Shown here: piece after piece, positions 27,201 to 40,699 of the stretch
Layout: each line of letters begins with the position of its first letter
Numbering within the stretch: position 1 is the first letter of the stretch
DNA from: Patiria miniata
Lineage: Eukaryota > Echinodermata > Asteroidea > Valvatida > Asterinidae
Reading direction: 5' to 3'
Assembly (NCBI RefSeq): GCF_015706575.1
Contig: NW_024037051.1
Location: forward strand, 558,001-622,000
DNA: 64,000 bases
Made by a program: the position numbers and the translations under genes
The notes under the pieces: model-generated
Seen by the model: the letters and a program-made list of their open reading frames with translations, nothing else
Told to the model about the DNA's origin: nothing
Database searches by the model: none

Positions 27201-30200
27201 GTACTGGGTTTCAAGACCTGTCCTTTTGCCAGCTTGTTGGCCTGATCACAAGCTTCCGAACAAGGTATAGTTTGTGCAGAACTTCCCAGGTTAAGGTACC
27301 GTTAGGCCGCGATATACGAAGTTCGTGTCGCGGGCGCTTGCAGGCATGGCTGTTAGACTGACTGCACATAGGGGTTCTACTGGCATTGATGCGCTATATC
27401 TTAAATTTTCTCCGCAAGTACTGGGTTTCAAGACCTGTCCTTTTGCCAGCTTGTTGGCCTGATCACAAGCTTCCGAACAAGGTATAGTTTGTGCAGAACT
27501 TCCCAGGTTAAGGTACCGTTAGGCCGCGATATACGAAGTTCGTGTCGCGGGCGCTTGCAGGCATGGCTGTTAGACTGACTGCACATAGGGGTACTACTGG
27601 CATTGATGCGCTATATCTTGAATTTTCTCCGCAAGTACTGGGTTTCAAGACCTGTCCTTTTGCCAGCTTGTTGGCCTGATCACAAGCTTCCGAACAAGGT
27701 ATAGTTTGTGCAGAACTTCCCAGGTTAAGGTACCGTTAGGCCGCGATATACGAAGTTCGTGTCGCGGGCGCTTGCAGGCATGGCTGTTAGACTGACTGCA
27801 CATAGGGGTACTACTGGCATTGATGCGCTATATCTTAATTTTCTCCGCAAGTACTGGGTTTCAAGACCTGTCCTTTTGCCAGCTTGTTGGCCTGATCACA
27901 AGCTTCCGAACAAGGTATAGTTTGTGCAGAACTTCCCAGGTTAAGGTACCGTTAGGCCGCGATATACGAAGTTCGTGTCGCGGGCGCTTGCAGGCATGGC
28001 TGTTAGACTGACTGCACATAGGGGTACTACTGGCATTGATGCGCTATATCTTGAATTTTCTCCGCAAGTACTGGGTTTCAAGACCTGTCCTTTTGCCAGC
28101 TTGTTGGCCTGATCACAAGCTTCCGAACAAGGTATAGTTTGTGCAGAACTTCCCAGGTTAAGGTACCGTTAGGCCGCGATATACGAAGTTCGTGTCGCGG
28201 GCGCTTGCAGGCATGGCTGTTAGACTGACTGCACATAGGGGTACTACTGGCATTGATGCGCTATATCTTGAATTTTCTCCGCAAGTACTGGGTTTCAAGA
28301 CCTGTCCTTTTGCCAGCTTGTTGGCCTGATCACAAGCTTCCGAACAAGGTATAGTTTGTGCAGAACTTCCCAGGTTAAGGTACCGTTAGGCCGCGATATA
28401 CGAAGTTCGTGTCGCGGGCGCTTGCAGGCATGGCTGTTAGACTGACTGCACATAGGGGTACTACTGGCATTGATGCGCTATATCTTGAATTTTCTCCGCA
28501 AGTACTGGGTTTCAAGACCTGTCCTTTTGCCAGCTTGTTGGCCTGATCACAAGCTTCCGAACAAGGTATAGTTTGTGCAGAACTTCCCAGGTTAAGGTAC
28601 CGTTAGGCCGCGATATACGAAGTTCGTGTCGCGGGCGCTTGCAGGCATGGCTGTTAGACTGACTGCACATAGGGGTATACTGGCATTGATGCGCTATATC
28701 TTAATTTTCTCCGCAAGTACTGGGTTTCAAGACCTGTCCTTTTGCCAGCTTGTTGGCCTGATCACAAGCTTCCGAACAAGGTATAGTTTGTGCAGAACTT
28801 CCCAGGTTAAGGTACCGTTAGGCCGCGATATACGAAGTTCGTGTCGCGGGCGCTTGCAGGCATGGCTGTTAGACTGACTGCACATAGGGGTACTACTGGC
28901 ATTGATGCGCTATATCTTAAATTTTCTCCGCAAGTACTGGGTTTCAAGACCTGTCCTTTTGCCAGCTTGTTGGCCTGATCACAAGCTTCCGAACAAGGTA
29001 TAGTTTGTGCAGAACTTCCCAGGTTAAGGTACCGTTAGGCCGCGATATACGAAGTTCGTGTCGCGGGCGCTTGCAGGCATGGCTGTTAGACTGACTGCAC
29101 ATAGGGGTTCTACTGGCATTGATGCGCTATATCTTAATTTTCTCCGCAAGTACTGGGTTTCAAGACCTGTCCTTTTGCCAGCTTGTTGGCCTGATCACAA
29201 GCTTCCGAACAAGGTATAGTTTGTGCAGAACTTCCCAGGTTAAGGTACCGTTAGCCGCGATATACGAAGTTCGTGTCGCGGGCGCTTGCAGGCATGGCTG
29301 TTAGACTGACTGCACATAGGGGTACTACTGGCATTGATGCGCTATATCTTGAATTTTCTCCGCAAGTACTGGGTTTCAAGACCTGTCCTTTTGCCAGCTT
29401 GTTGGCCTGATCACAAGCTTCCGAACAAGGTATAGTTTGTGCAGAACTTCCCAGGTTAAGGTACCGTTAGGCCGCGATATACGAAGTTCGTGTCGCGGGC
29501 GCTTGCAGGCATGGCTGTTAGACTGACTGCACATAGGGGTACTACTGGCATTGATGCGCTATATCTTGAATTTTCTCCGCAAGTACTGGGTTTCAAGACC
29601 TGTCCTTTTGCCAGCTTGTTGGCCTGATCACAAGCTTCCGAACAAGGTATAGTTTGTGCAGAACTTCCCAGGTTAAGGTACCGTTAGGCCGCGATATACG
29701 AAGTTCGTGTCGCGGGCGCTTGCAGGCATGGCTGTTAGACTGACTGCACATAGGGGTACTACTGGCATTGATGCGCTATATCTTAAATTTTCTCCGCAAG
29801 TACTGGGTTTCAAGACCTGTCCTTTTGCCAGCTTGTTGGCCTGATCACAAGCTTCCGAACAAGGTATAGTTTGTGCAGAACTTCCCAGGTTAAGGTACCG
29901 TTAGGCCGCGATATACGAAGTTCGTGTCGCGGGCGCTTGCAGGCATGGCTGTTAGACTGACTGCACATAGGGGTTATACTGGCATTGATGCGCTATATCT
30001 TGAATTTTCTCCGCAAGTACTGGGTTTCAAGACCTGTCCTTTTGCCAGCTTGTTGGCCTGATCACAAGCTTCCGAACAAGGTATAGTTTGTGCAGAACTT
30101 CCCAGGTTAAGGTACCGTTAGGCCGCGATATACGAAGTTCGTGTCGCGGGCGCTTGCAGGCATGGCTGTTAGACTGACTGCACATAGGGGTTCTACTGGC

Positions 30201-31250
30201 ATTGATGCGCTATATCTTAAATTTTCTCCGCAAGTACTGGGTTTCAAGACCTGTCCTTTTGCCAGCTTGTTGGCCTGATCACAAGCTTCCGAACAAGGTA
30301 TAGTTTGTGCAGAACTTCCCAGGTTAAGGTACCGTTAGGCCGCGATATACGAAGTTCGTGTCGCGGGCGCTTGCAGGCATGGCTGTTAGACTGACTGCAC
30401 ATAGGGGTACTACTGGCATTGATGCGCTATATCTTGAATTTTCTCCGCAAGTACTGGGTTTCAAGACCTGTCCTTTTGCCAGCTTGTTGGCCTGATCACA
30501 AGCTTCCGAACAAGGTATAGTTTGTGCAGAACTTCCCAGGTTAAGGTACCGTTAGGCCGCGATATACGAAGTTCGTGTCGCGGGCGCTTGCAGGCATGGC
30601 TGTTAGACTGACTGCACATAGGGGTTCTACTGGCATTGATGCGCTATATCTTGAATTTTCTCCGCAAGTACTGGGTTTCAAGACCTGTCCTTTTGCCAGC
30701 TTGTTGGCCTGATCACAAGCTTCCGAACAAGGTATAGTTTGTGCAGAACTTCCCAGGTTAAGGTACCGTTAGGCCGCGATATACGAAGTTCGTGTCGCGG
30801 GCGCTTGCAGGCATGGCTGTTAGACTGACTGCACATAGGGGTTCTACTGGCATTGATGCGCTATATCTTAATTTTCTCCGCAAGTACTGGGTTTCAAGAC
30901 CTGTCCTTTTGCCAGCTTGTTGGCCTGATCACAAGCTTCCGAACAAGGTATAGTTTGTGCAGAACTTCCCAGGTTAAGGTACCGTTAGGCCGCGATATAC
31001 GAAGTTCGTGTCGCGGGCGCTTGCAGGCATGGCTGTTAGACTGACTGCACATAGGGGTACTACTGGCATTGATGCGCTATATCTTGAATTTTCTCCGCAA
31101 GTACTGGGTTTCAAGACCTGTCCTTTTGCCAGCTTGTTGGCCTGATCACAAGCTTCCGAACAAGGTATAGTTTGTGCAGAACTTCCCAGGTTAAGGTACC
31201 GTTAGGCCGCGATATACGAAGTTCGTGTCGCGGGCGCTTGCAGGCATGGC

Positions 31251-34004
31251 TGTTAGACTGACTGCACATAGGGTACTACTGGCATGATGCGCTATATCTT
31301 AAATTTTCTCCGCAAGTACTGGGTTTCAAGACCTGTCCTTTGCCAGCTTGTTGGCCTGATCACAAGCTTCCGAACAAGGTATAGTTTGTGCAGAACTTCC
31401 CAGGTTAAGGTACCGTTAGGCCGCGATATACGAAGTTCGTGTCGCGGGCGCTTGCAGGCATGGCTGTTAGACTGACTGCACATAGGGGTCTACTGGCATT
31501 GATGCGCTATATCTTAAATTTCTCCGCAAGTACTGGGTTTCAAGACCTGTCCTTTTGCCAGCTTGTTGGCCTGATCACAAGCTTCCGAACAAGGTATAGT
31601 TTGTGCAGAACTTCCCAGGTTAAGGTACCGTTAGGCCGCGATATACGAAGTTCGTGTCGCGGGCGCTTGCAGGCATGGCTGTTAGACTGACTGCACATAG
31701 GGGTACTACTGGCATTGATGCGCTATATCTTAATTTTCTCCGCAAGTACTGGGTTTCAAGACCTGTCCTTTTGCCAGCTTGTTGGCCTGATCACAAGCTT
31801 CCGAACAAGGTATAGTTTGTGCAGAACTTCCCAGGTTAAGGTACCGTTAGGCCGCGATATACGAAGTTCGTGTCGCGGGCGCTTGCAGGCATGGCTGTTA
31901 GACTGACTGCACATAGGGGTTCTACTGGCATTGATGCGCTATATCTTGAATTTTCTCCGCAAGTACTGGGTTTCAAGACCTGTCCTTTTGCCAGCTTGTT
32001 GGCCTGATCACAAGCTTCCGAACAAGGTATAGTTTGTGCAGAACTTCCCAGGTAAAGGTACCGTTAGGCCGCGATATACGAAGTTCGTGTCGCGGGCGCT
32101 TGCAGGCATGGCTGTTAGACTGACTGCACATAGGGGTTCTACTGGCATTGATGCGCTATATCTTAAATTTTCTCCGCAAGTACTGGGTTTCAAGACCTGT
32201 CCTTTTGCCAGCTTGTTGGCCTGATCACAAGCTTCCGAACAAGGTATAGTTTGTGCAGAACTTCCCAGGTAAAGGTACCGTTAGGCCGCGATATACGAAG
32301 TTCGTGTCGCGGGGCGCTTGCAGGCATGGCTGTTAGACTGACTGCACATAGGGGTACTACTGGCATTGATGCGCTATATCTTGAATTTTCTCCGCAAGTA
32401 CTGGGTTTCAAGACCTGTCCTTTTGCCAGCTTGTTGGCCTGATCACAAGCTTCCGAACAAGGTATAGTTTGTGCAGAACTTCCCAGGTTAAGGTACCGTT
32501 AGGCCGCGATATACGAAGTTCGTGTCGCGGGCGCTTGCAGGCATGGCTGTTAGACTGACTGCACATAGGGGTACTACGCATTGATGCGCTATATCTTGAA
32601 TTTTCTCCGCAAGTACTGGGTTTCAAGACCTGTCCTTTTGCCAGCTGTTGGCCTGATCACAAGCTTCCGAACAAGGTATAGTTTGTGCAGAACTTCCCAG
32701 GTTAAGGTACCGTTAGGCCGCGATATACGAAGTTCGTGTCGCGGGCGCTTGCAGGCATGGCTGTTAGACTGACTGCACATAGGGGTTCTACTGGCATTGA
32801 TGCGCTATATCTTAAATTTTCTCCGCAAGTACTGGGTTTCAAGACCTGTCCTTTGCCAGCTTGTTGGCCTGATCACAAGCTTCCGAACAAGGTATAGTTT
32901 GTGCAGAACTTCCCAGGTTAAGGTACCGTTAGGCCGCGATATACGAAGTTCGTGTCGCGGGCGCTTGCAGGCATGGCTGTTAGACTGACTGCACATAGGG
33001 GTACTACTGGCATTGATGCGCTATATCTTGAATTTTCTCCGCAAGTACTGGGTTTCAAGACCTGTCCTTTGCCAGCTGTTGGCCTGATCACAAGCTTCCG
33101 AACAAGGTATAGTTTGTGCAGAACTTCCCAGGTTAAGGTACCGTTAGGCCGCGATATACGAAGTTCGTGTCGCGGGCGCTTGCAGGCATGGCTGTTAGAC
33201 TGACTGCACATAGGGGTTCTACTGGCATTGATGCGCTATATCTTAAATTTTCTCCGCAAGTACTGGGTTTCAAGACCTGTCCTTTTGCCAGCTTGTTGGC
33301 CTGATCACAAGCTTCCGAACAAGGTATAGTTTGTGCAGAACTTCCCAGGTTAAGGTACCGTTAGACCGCGATATACGAAGTTCGTGTCGCGCGGCGCTTG
33401 CAGGCATGGCTGTTAGACTGACTGCACATAGGGGTTATACTGGCATTGATGCGCTATATCTTGAATTTCTCCGCAAGTACTGGGTTTCAAGACCTGTCCT
33501 TTTGCCAGCTTGTTGGCCTGATCACAAGCTTCCGAACAAGGTATAGTTTGTGCAGAACTTCCCAGGTTAAGGTACCGTTAGGCCGCGATATACGAAGTTC
33601 GTGTCGCGGGCGCTTGCAGGCATGGCTGTTAGACTGACTGCACATAGGGGTTTACTGGCATTGATGCGCTATATCTTGAATTTTCTCCGCAAGTACTGGG
33701 TTTCAAGACCTGTCCTTTTGCCAGCTTGGTGGCCTGATCACAAGCTTCCGAACAAGGTATAGTTTGTGCAGAACTTCCCAGGTTAAGGTACCGTTAGACG
33801 CGATATACGAAGTTCGTGTCGCGGGCGCTTGCAGGCATGGCTGTTAGACTGACTGCACATAGGGGTACTACTGGCATTGATGCGCTATATCTTACATTTT
33901 CTCCGCAAGTACTGGGTTTCAAGACCTTCCTTTGCCAGCTTGTTGGCCTGATCACAAGCTTCCGAACAAGGTATAGTTTGTGCAGAACTTTCCAGGTTAA
34001 GGTA
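31251..34004 (+). repeat. Satellite array with clustered small indels, left of gap
   Basis: About 13 copies of the same monomer, but with frequent one- or two-base losses and gains that are nearly absent before 31250. Examples are gggg shortened to ggg near 31271, ccttttgcc shortened to cctttgcc near 31338, 32851 and 33066, agcttgttgg shortened to agctgttgg near 32643 and 33073, and tactggcattg shortened to tacgcattg near 32575. Many are in homopolymers. The density rises toward the N run, which suggests poorly polished contig-end sequence more than real biology, although the ggttctactgg variant here is also seen elsewhere and looks real. Confidence 0.85.
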
Positions 34005-34504
34005 NNNNNNNNNNNNNNNNNNNNNNNNNNNNNNNNNNNNNNNNNNNNNNNNNNNNNNNNNNNNNNNNNNNNNNNNNNNNNNNNNNNNNNNNNNNNNNNN
34101 NNNNNNNNNNNNNNNNNNNNNNNNNNNNNNNNNNNNNNNNNNNNNNNNNNNNNNNNNNNNNNNNNNNNNNNNNNNNNNNNNNNNNNNNNNNNNNNNNNNN
34201 NNNNNNNNNNNNNNNNNNNNNNNNNNNNNNNNNNNNNNNNNNNNNNNNNNNNNNNNNNNNNNNNNNNNNNNNNNNNNNNNNNNNNNNNNNNNNNNNNNNN
34301 NNNNNNNNNNNNNNNNNNNNNNNNNNNNNNNNNNNNNNNNNNNNNNNNNNNNNNNNNNNNNNNNNNNNNNNNNNNNNNNNNNNNNNNNNNNNNNNNNNNN
34401 NNNNNNNNNNNNNNNNNNNNNNNNNNNNNNNNNNNNNNNNNNNNNNNNNNNNNNNNNNNNNNNNNNNNNNNNNNNNNNNNNNNNNNNNNNNNNNNNNNNN
34501 NNNN
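34005..34504. other. Assembly gap (500 N)
   Basis: Exactly 500 N bases, a round placeholder length. Satellite sequence in the same orientation lies on both sides, so the missing sequence is probably more satellite of unknown length. Any reading frame drawn across it is meaningless. Confidence 0.98.
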
Positions 34505-37150
34505 GAATTTTCTCCGCAAGTACTGTTTCAAGACCTGTCCTTTGCCAGCTTGTTGCCTGATCACAAGCCCCCGAACAAGGTATAGTTTTGCAGAACTTCC
34601 CAGGTTAAGGTACCGTTGACCGCAATATACGAAGTTCGTGTCGCGGGCGCTTGCAGGCATGGCTGTTAGACTGACTGCACATAGGGGTACTACTGGCATT
34701 GATGCGCTATATCTTGAATTTTCTCGGCAAGTACTGGTTTCAAGAACTGTCCTTTTGCCAGCTTGTTGGCCTGATCACAAGCTTCCGAACAAGGTATAGT
34801 TTGTGCAGAACTTCCCAGGTTAAGGTACCGTTAGGCCGCGATATACGAAGTTCGTGTCGAGGCGCTTGCAGGCATGGCTGTTAGACTGACTGCACATAGG
34901 GTCTACTGGCATTGATGAGCTATATCTTGAATTTTCTCCGCAAGTACTGGGTTTCAAGACCTGTCCATTTGCCAGCTTGTTGGCCTGATCACAAGCTTCC
35001 GAACAAGGTATAGTTATGCAGAACTTCCCAGGTTAAGGTACCGTTAGGCCGCGATATACGAAGTTCGTGTCGCGGGCGCTTGCAGGCATGGATGTTAGAC
35101 TGACTGCACATAGGGGTACTATTGGCATTGAACGCTATATCTTGATTTTCTCCGCAAGTACTGTGTTTCAAGACCTGTCCTTTTGCCAGCTTGTTGGCCT
35201 GATCACAAGCTTCCGAACAAGGTATAGTTTGTGCAGAACTTCCCAGGTTAAGGTACGTTTAGCAGCGATATACGAAGTTCGTGTCGCGGGCGCTTGCAGG
35301 CATGGCTGTTAGACTGACTGCACATAGGGGTACTATACTGGCATTGATGCGCTATATCTTGAATTTTCTCCGCAAGTACTGGGTTTCAAGACCTGTCCTT
35401 TTGCCAGCTTGTTGGCCTGATCACAAGCTTCCGAACAAGGTATAGTTTGTGCAGAACTTCCGAGGTTAAGGTACCGTTAGACCGCGATATACGAAGTTCG
35501 TGTCGCGTGCGCTTGCAGGCATGGCTGTTAGACTGACTGCACATAGGGGTACTACTGGCATTGATGCGCTATATCTTGAATTTTCTCCGCAAGTACTGGG
35601 TTCAAGACCTGTCCTTTTGCCAGCTTGTTGGCCTGATCACAAGCTTCCGAACAAGGTATAGTTTGTGCAGAACTTCTCAGGTTAAAGTACCTTTAGGCCG
35701 CGATATACGAAGTTCGTGTCGCGGGCGCTTGCAGGCATGGCAGTTAGACTGACTGCACATAGGGCTACTATACTGGCATTGATGCGCTACATCTTGAATT
35801 TTCTCCGCAAGTACTGGCTTTCAAGACATGTCCTTTTGCCAGCTTGTTGGCCTGATCACAAGCTTCCGAACAAGGTATAGTTTGTGCAGAACTTCCCAGG
35901 TTAAGGTACCGTTTGACCGCAATATACGAAGTTCGTGTCGCGGGCGCTTGCAGGCATGGCTGTTAGACTGACTGCACATAGGGGTACTACTGGCATTGAT
36001 GCGCTATATCTTGAATTTTCTCGGCAAGTACTGGGTTTCAAGAACTGTCCTTTTGCCAGCTTGTTGGCCTGATCACAAGCTTCCGAACAAGGTATGGTTT
36101 GTGCAGAACTTCCCAGGTTAAGGTACCGTTAGGCTGCGATATACGAAGTTCGTGTCGAGGGCGCTTGCAGGCATGGCTGTTAGACTGACTGCACATAGTG
36201 GTACTACTGGCATTGATGCGCTATATCTTGAATTTTCTCCGCAAGTTCTGGGTATCAAGACCTGTCCTTTTGCCAGCTTGTTGGCCTGATCACAAGCTTC
36301 CGAACAAGGTATAGTGTATGCAGAACTTCCCAGGTTAAGGTACCGTTAGGCCGCGATATACGAAGTTCGTGTCGCGGGCGCTTGCAGGCATGGATGTTAG
36401 ACTGACTGCACATAGGGGTACTATTGGCATTGAACGCTATATCTTAAATTTTCTCCGCAAGTACTGTGTTTCAAGACCTGTCCTTTTGCCAGCTTGTTGG
36501 CCTGATCACAAGCTTCCGAACAAGGTATAGTTTGTGCAGAACTTCCCAGGTTAAGGTACCGTTAGGCCGCGATATACGAAGTTCGTGTCGCGGGCGCTTG
36601 CAGGCATGGCTGTTAGACTGACTGCACATAGGGGTACTATACTGGCATTGATGCGCTATATCTTGAATTTTTGTCCGCAAGTACTGGGTTTCAAGACCTG
36701 TCCTTTTGCCAGCTTGTTGGCCTGATCACAAGCTTCGAACAAGGTATAGTTTGTGCAGAACTTCCGAAGTTAAGGTACCGTTAGACCGCGATATACGAAG
36801 TTCGTGTCGCGTGTGCTTGCAGGCATGGCTGTTAGACTGACTGCACATAGGGGTACTACTGGCATTGATGCGCTATATCTTGAATTTTCTCCGCAAGTAC
36901 TGGGTTTCAAGACCTGTCTTTTGCCAGCTTGTTGGCCTGATCACAAGCTTCCGAACAAGGTATAGTTTGTGCAGAACTTCTCAGGTTAAAGTACCTTTAG
37001 GCCGCGATATACGAAGTTCGTGTCGCGGGCGCTTGCAGGCATGGCAGTTAGACTGACTGCACATAGGGCTACTATACTGGCATTGATGCGCTACATCTTG
37101 AATTTTCTCCGCAAGTACTGGCTTTCAAGCATGTCATTTTGCCAGCTTGT
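34505..37150 (+). repeat. Six-monomer higher-order repeat, about 1.30 kb period
   Basis: Marker variants recur about 1300 bp apart: ttctcggcaa at 34721 and 36018, gatgttagac at 35091 and 36393, attggcattgaacg at 35121 and 36423, and aacttctcaggttaaag at 35671 and 36975. Six monomers of 217 bp make 1302 bp. About two units are visible. Confidence 0.8.
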
Positions 37151-37699
37151 TGGCCTGATCACAAGCTTCCGAACAAGGTATATTTGTGCAGAACTTCCCA
37201 GGTTAAGTTACCGTTAGGCCGCGATATACGAAGTTCGTGTCGCGGGCGCTTGCAGGCATGGCTGTTAGAATGACTGCACATAGGGGTTCTACTGTCATTG
37301 ATGCGCTATATCTTAAATTTTCTCCGCAAGTACTGGGTTTCAAGACCTGTCCTTTTGCCAGCTTGTTGGCCTGATCACAAGCTTCTGAACAAGGTATGGT
37401 TTGTGCAGAACTTCTCAGGTTAAGGTACCGTTAGACCGCGATATACGAAGTTCGTGTCGCGGGCGCTTGCAGGCATGGCTGTTAGACTGACTGCACATAG
37501 GGGTACTACTGGCATTGATGCGCTATATCTTGAATTTTCTCCGCAAGTACTGGGTTTCAAGACCTGTCTTTTTGCCAGCTTGTTGGCCTGATCACAAGCT
37601 CCCGAACAAGGTATAGTTTGTGCAGAACTTCCCAGGTTAAGGTACCGTTAGACCGCGATATACGAAGTTCGTGTCGCGGGCGCTTGCAGGTATGGCTGT

Positions 37700-40300
37700 T
37701 AGACTGACTGCACATAGGGGTACTACTGGCATTGATGCGCTATATCTTAAATTTTCTCCGCAAGTACTCGGTTCAAGACTTTTCCTTTTGCAAGCTTGTT
37801 GGCCTGATCACAAGCTTTCGAACAAGGTATAGTTTGAGCAGAACTTCCCAGGTTAAGGTACCGTTAGGCCGCGATATACAAAGTTCGTGTCGCGGGCGCT
37901 TGCAGGCATGGCTGTTAGACTGACTGCACATAGGGTTTCTATTGGTATTGATGCGCTATATCTTAAATTTTCTCCGCAAGTACTGGGTTTCAAGGCCTGT
38001 CCTTTTGCCAGCTTGTTGGCCTGATCACAAGCTTCCGAACAAGGTATAGTTTGTGCAGAACTTCCCAGGTTAAGGTACCGTTAGACCGCGATATACGAAG
38101 TTCGTGTCGCGGGCGCTTGCAGGCATGGCTGTTAGACTGACTGCACATAGGGGTACTACTGGCATTGATGCGCTATATCTTGAATTTTCTCCGCAAGTAC
38201 TGGGTTTCAAGACCTGTCCATTTGCCAGCTTGTTGGCCTGATCACAAGCCCCCGAACAAGGTATAGTTTGTGCAGAACTTCCCAGGTTAAGGTACCGTTT
38301 GACCGCAATATACGAAGTTCGTGTCGTGGGCGCTTGCAGGCATGGCTGTTAGACTGACTGCACATAGGGGTACTACTGGCATGATGCGCTATATCTTGAA
38401 TTTTCTCGGCAAGTACTGGGTTTCAAGAACTGTCCTTTTGCCAGCTTGTTGGCCTGATCACAAGCTTCCGAACAAGGTAAGTTTGTGCAGAACTTCCCAG
38501 GTTAGGTACCGTTAGGCCGCGATATACGAAGTTCGTGTCGAGGGCGCTTGCAGGCATGGCTGTTAGACTGACTGCACATAGTGGTACTACTGGCATTGAT
38601 GCGCTATATCTTGAATTTTCTCCGCAAGTACTGGGTATCAAGACCTGTCCTTTTGCCAGCTTGTTGGCCTGATCACAAGCTTCCGAACAAGGTATAGTTT
38701 GTGCAGAACTTCCAAGGATAAGGTACCGTTAGGCCGCGATATACGAAGTTCGTGTCGTGGGCGCTTGCAGGCATGGCTGTTAGACTGACTGCACATAGGG
38801 GTGCTACTGGCATTGATGCGCTATATCTTAAATTTTCTCCGCAAGTACTCGGTTTCAAGACTTGTCCTTTTGCCAGCTTGTTGGCCTGATCACAAGCTTC
38901 CAAACAAGGTATAGTTTGTGCAGAACTTCCCAGGTTAAGGTACCGTTAGACCGCGATATACGAAGTTCGTGTCGCGGGCGCTTGCAGGCATGGCTGTTAG
39001 ACTGACTGCACATAGGGGTACTATACTGGCATTGATGCGCTATATCTTAAATTTTCTCCGCAAGTACTCGGTTTCAAGACTTTTCCTTTTGCAAGCTTGT
39101 TGGCCTGATCACAAGCTTTCGAACAAGGTATAGTTTGAGCAGAACTTCCCAGGTTAAGGTACCGTTAGGCCGCGATATACAAAGTTCGTGTCGCGGGCGC
39201 TTGCAGGCATGGCTGTTAGACTGACTGCACATAGGGTTTCTATTGGTATTGATGCGCTATATCTTAAATTTTCTCCGCAAGTACTGGGTTTCCAGGCCTG
39301 TCCTTTTGCCAGCTTGTTGGCCTGATCACAAGGATCCAAACAAGGTATAGTTTGTGCAGAACTTCCCAGGTTAAGGTACCGTTAGACCGCGATATACGAA
39401 GTTCGTGTCACGGGCGCTTGCAGGCATGGCTGTTAGACTGACTGCACATAGGGGTACTACTGGCATTGATGCGCTATATCTTGAATTTTCTCCGCAAGTA
39501 CTGGGTTTCAAGACCTGTCCATTTGCCAGCTTGTTGGCCTGATCACAAGCCCCGAACAAGGTATAGTTTGTGCAGAACTTCCCAGGTTAAGGTACCGTTT
39601 GACCGCAATATACGAAGTTCGTGTCGCGGGCGCTTGCAGGCATGGCTGTTAGACTGACTGCACATAGGGGTACTACTGGCATTGATGCGCTATATCTTGA
39701 ATTTTCTCGGCAAGTACTGGGTTTCAAGAACTGTCCTTTTGCCAGCTTGTTGGCCTGATCACAAGCTTCCGAACAAGGTATGGTTTGTGCAGAACTTCCC
39801 AGGTTAAGGTACCGTTAGACCACGATATACGAAGTTCGTGTCGAGGGCGCTTGCAGGCATGGCTGTTAGACTGACTGCACATAGTGGTACTACTGGCATT
39901 GATGCGCTATATCTTGAATTTTCTCCGCAAGTACTGGGTATCAAGACCTGTCCTTTTGCCAGCTTGTTGGCCTGATCACAAGCTTCCGAACAAGGTATAG
40001 TTTGTGCAGAACTTCCAAGGATAAGGTACCGTTAGGCCGCGATATACGAAGTTCGTGTCGTGGGCGCTTGCAGGCATGGCTGTTAGACTGACTGCACATA
40101 GGGGTGCTACTGGCATTGATGCGCTATATCTTAAATTTTCTCCGCAAGTACTCGGTTTCAAGACTTGTCCTTTTGCCAGCTTGTTGGCCTGATCACAAGG
40201 TTCCAAACAAGGTATAGTTTGTGCAGAACTTCCCAGGTTAAGGTACCGTTAGACCGCGATATACGAAGTTCGTGTCGCGGGCGCTTGCAGGCATGGCAGT
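37700..40300 (+). repeat. Six-monomer higher-order repeat, second block
   Basis: Paired markers lie about 1301-1303 bp apart: tagggtttctattggt at 37931 and 39232, ttctcggcaag at 38403 and 39704, tccaaggata at 38711 and 40014, and tttccttttgcaagc at 37781 and 39082. The unit is again six monomers, but the variant order differs in part from the preceding block. Confidence 0.8.
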
Positions 40301-40699
40301 TAGACTGACTGCACATAGGGGTACTATACTGGCATTGATGCGCTACATCTTGAATTTTCTCCGCAAGTACTCGGTTTCAAGACTTATCCTTTTGCAAGCT
40401 TGTTGGCCTGATCACAAGCTTTTGAACAAGGTATAGTTTGAGCAGAACTTCCAGGTTAAGGTACCGTTAGACCGCGATATACGAAGTTCGTGTCGCGGGC
40501 GCTTGCAGGTATGGCTGTTAGACTGACTGCACATAGGGGTACTACTGGCATTGATGCGCTATATCTTAAATTTCTCCGCAAGTACTCGGTTTCAAGACCT
40601 GTCTTTTTGCCAGCTTGTTGGCCTGATCACAAGCTCCCGAAAAACGTATAGTTTGTGCAGAACTTCCAAGGTTAAGGTACCGTTAGACCGCAATACACG

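Larger units (their letters stand above)
1..31250 (+). repeat. Homogeneous 217-bp satellite array, left block
   Basis: About 144 head-to-tail copies of a 217-bp monomer, all in one orientation; the motif ggcgcttgcagg recurs at 1, 218, 435 and onward. Monomers are nearly identical for the first 22 kb. Almost all differences lie at monomer position 71 (cttGaatttt, cttAaatttt, or that base absent, giving a 216-bp copy). From about 22-23 kb a second variable site appears at monomer position 44 (ggtac to ggttc). There are no unrelated spacers. The repeat shows no gene or coding constraint: 217 is not a multiple of three, and the short frames of about 63 codons exist only in the 216-bp version. Such homogeneity is expected from recent amplification or frequent unequal exchange; consensus smoothing during assembly is an alternative. 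I do not recognise the family by name. Confidence 0.97.

Noticed and set aside
1-31250. CRISPR-like regular repetition
   Set aside because: Repeats are contiguous 217-bp units with no unique spacers and no cas genes.
33794-34699. Open frames of about 270-300 codons around 34 kb
   Set aside because: They cross the 500-N gap; most of their length is unknown bases.
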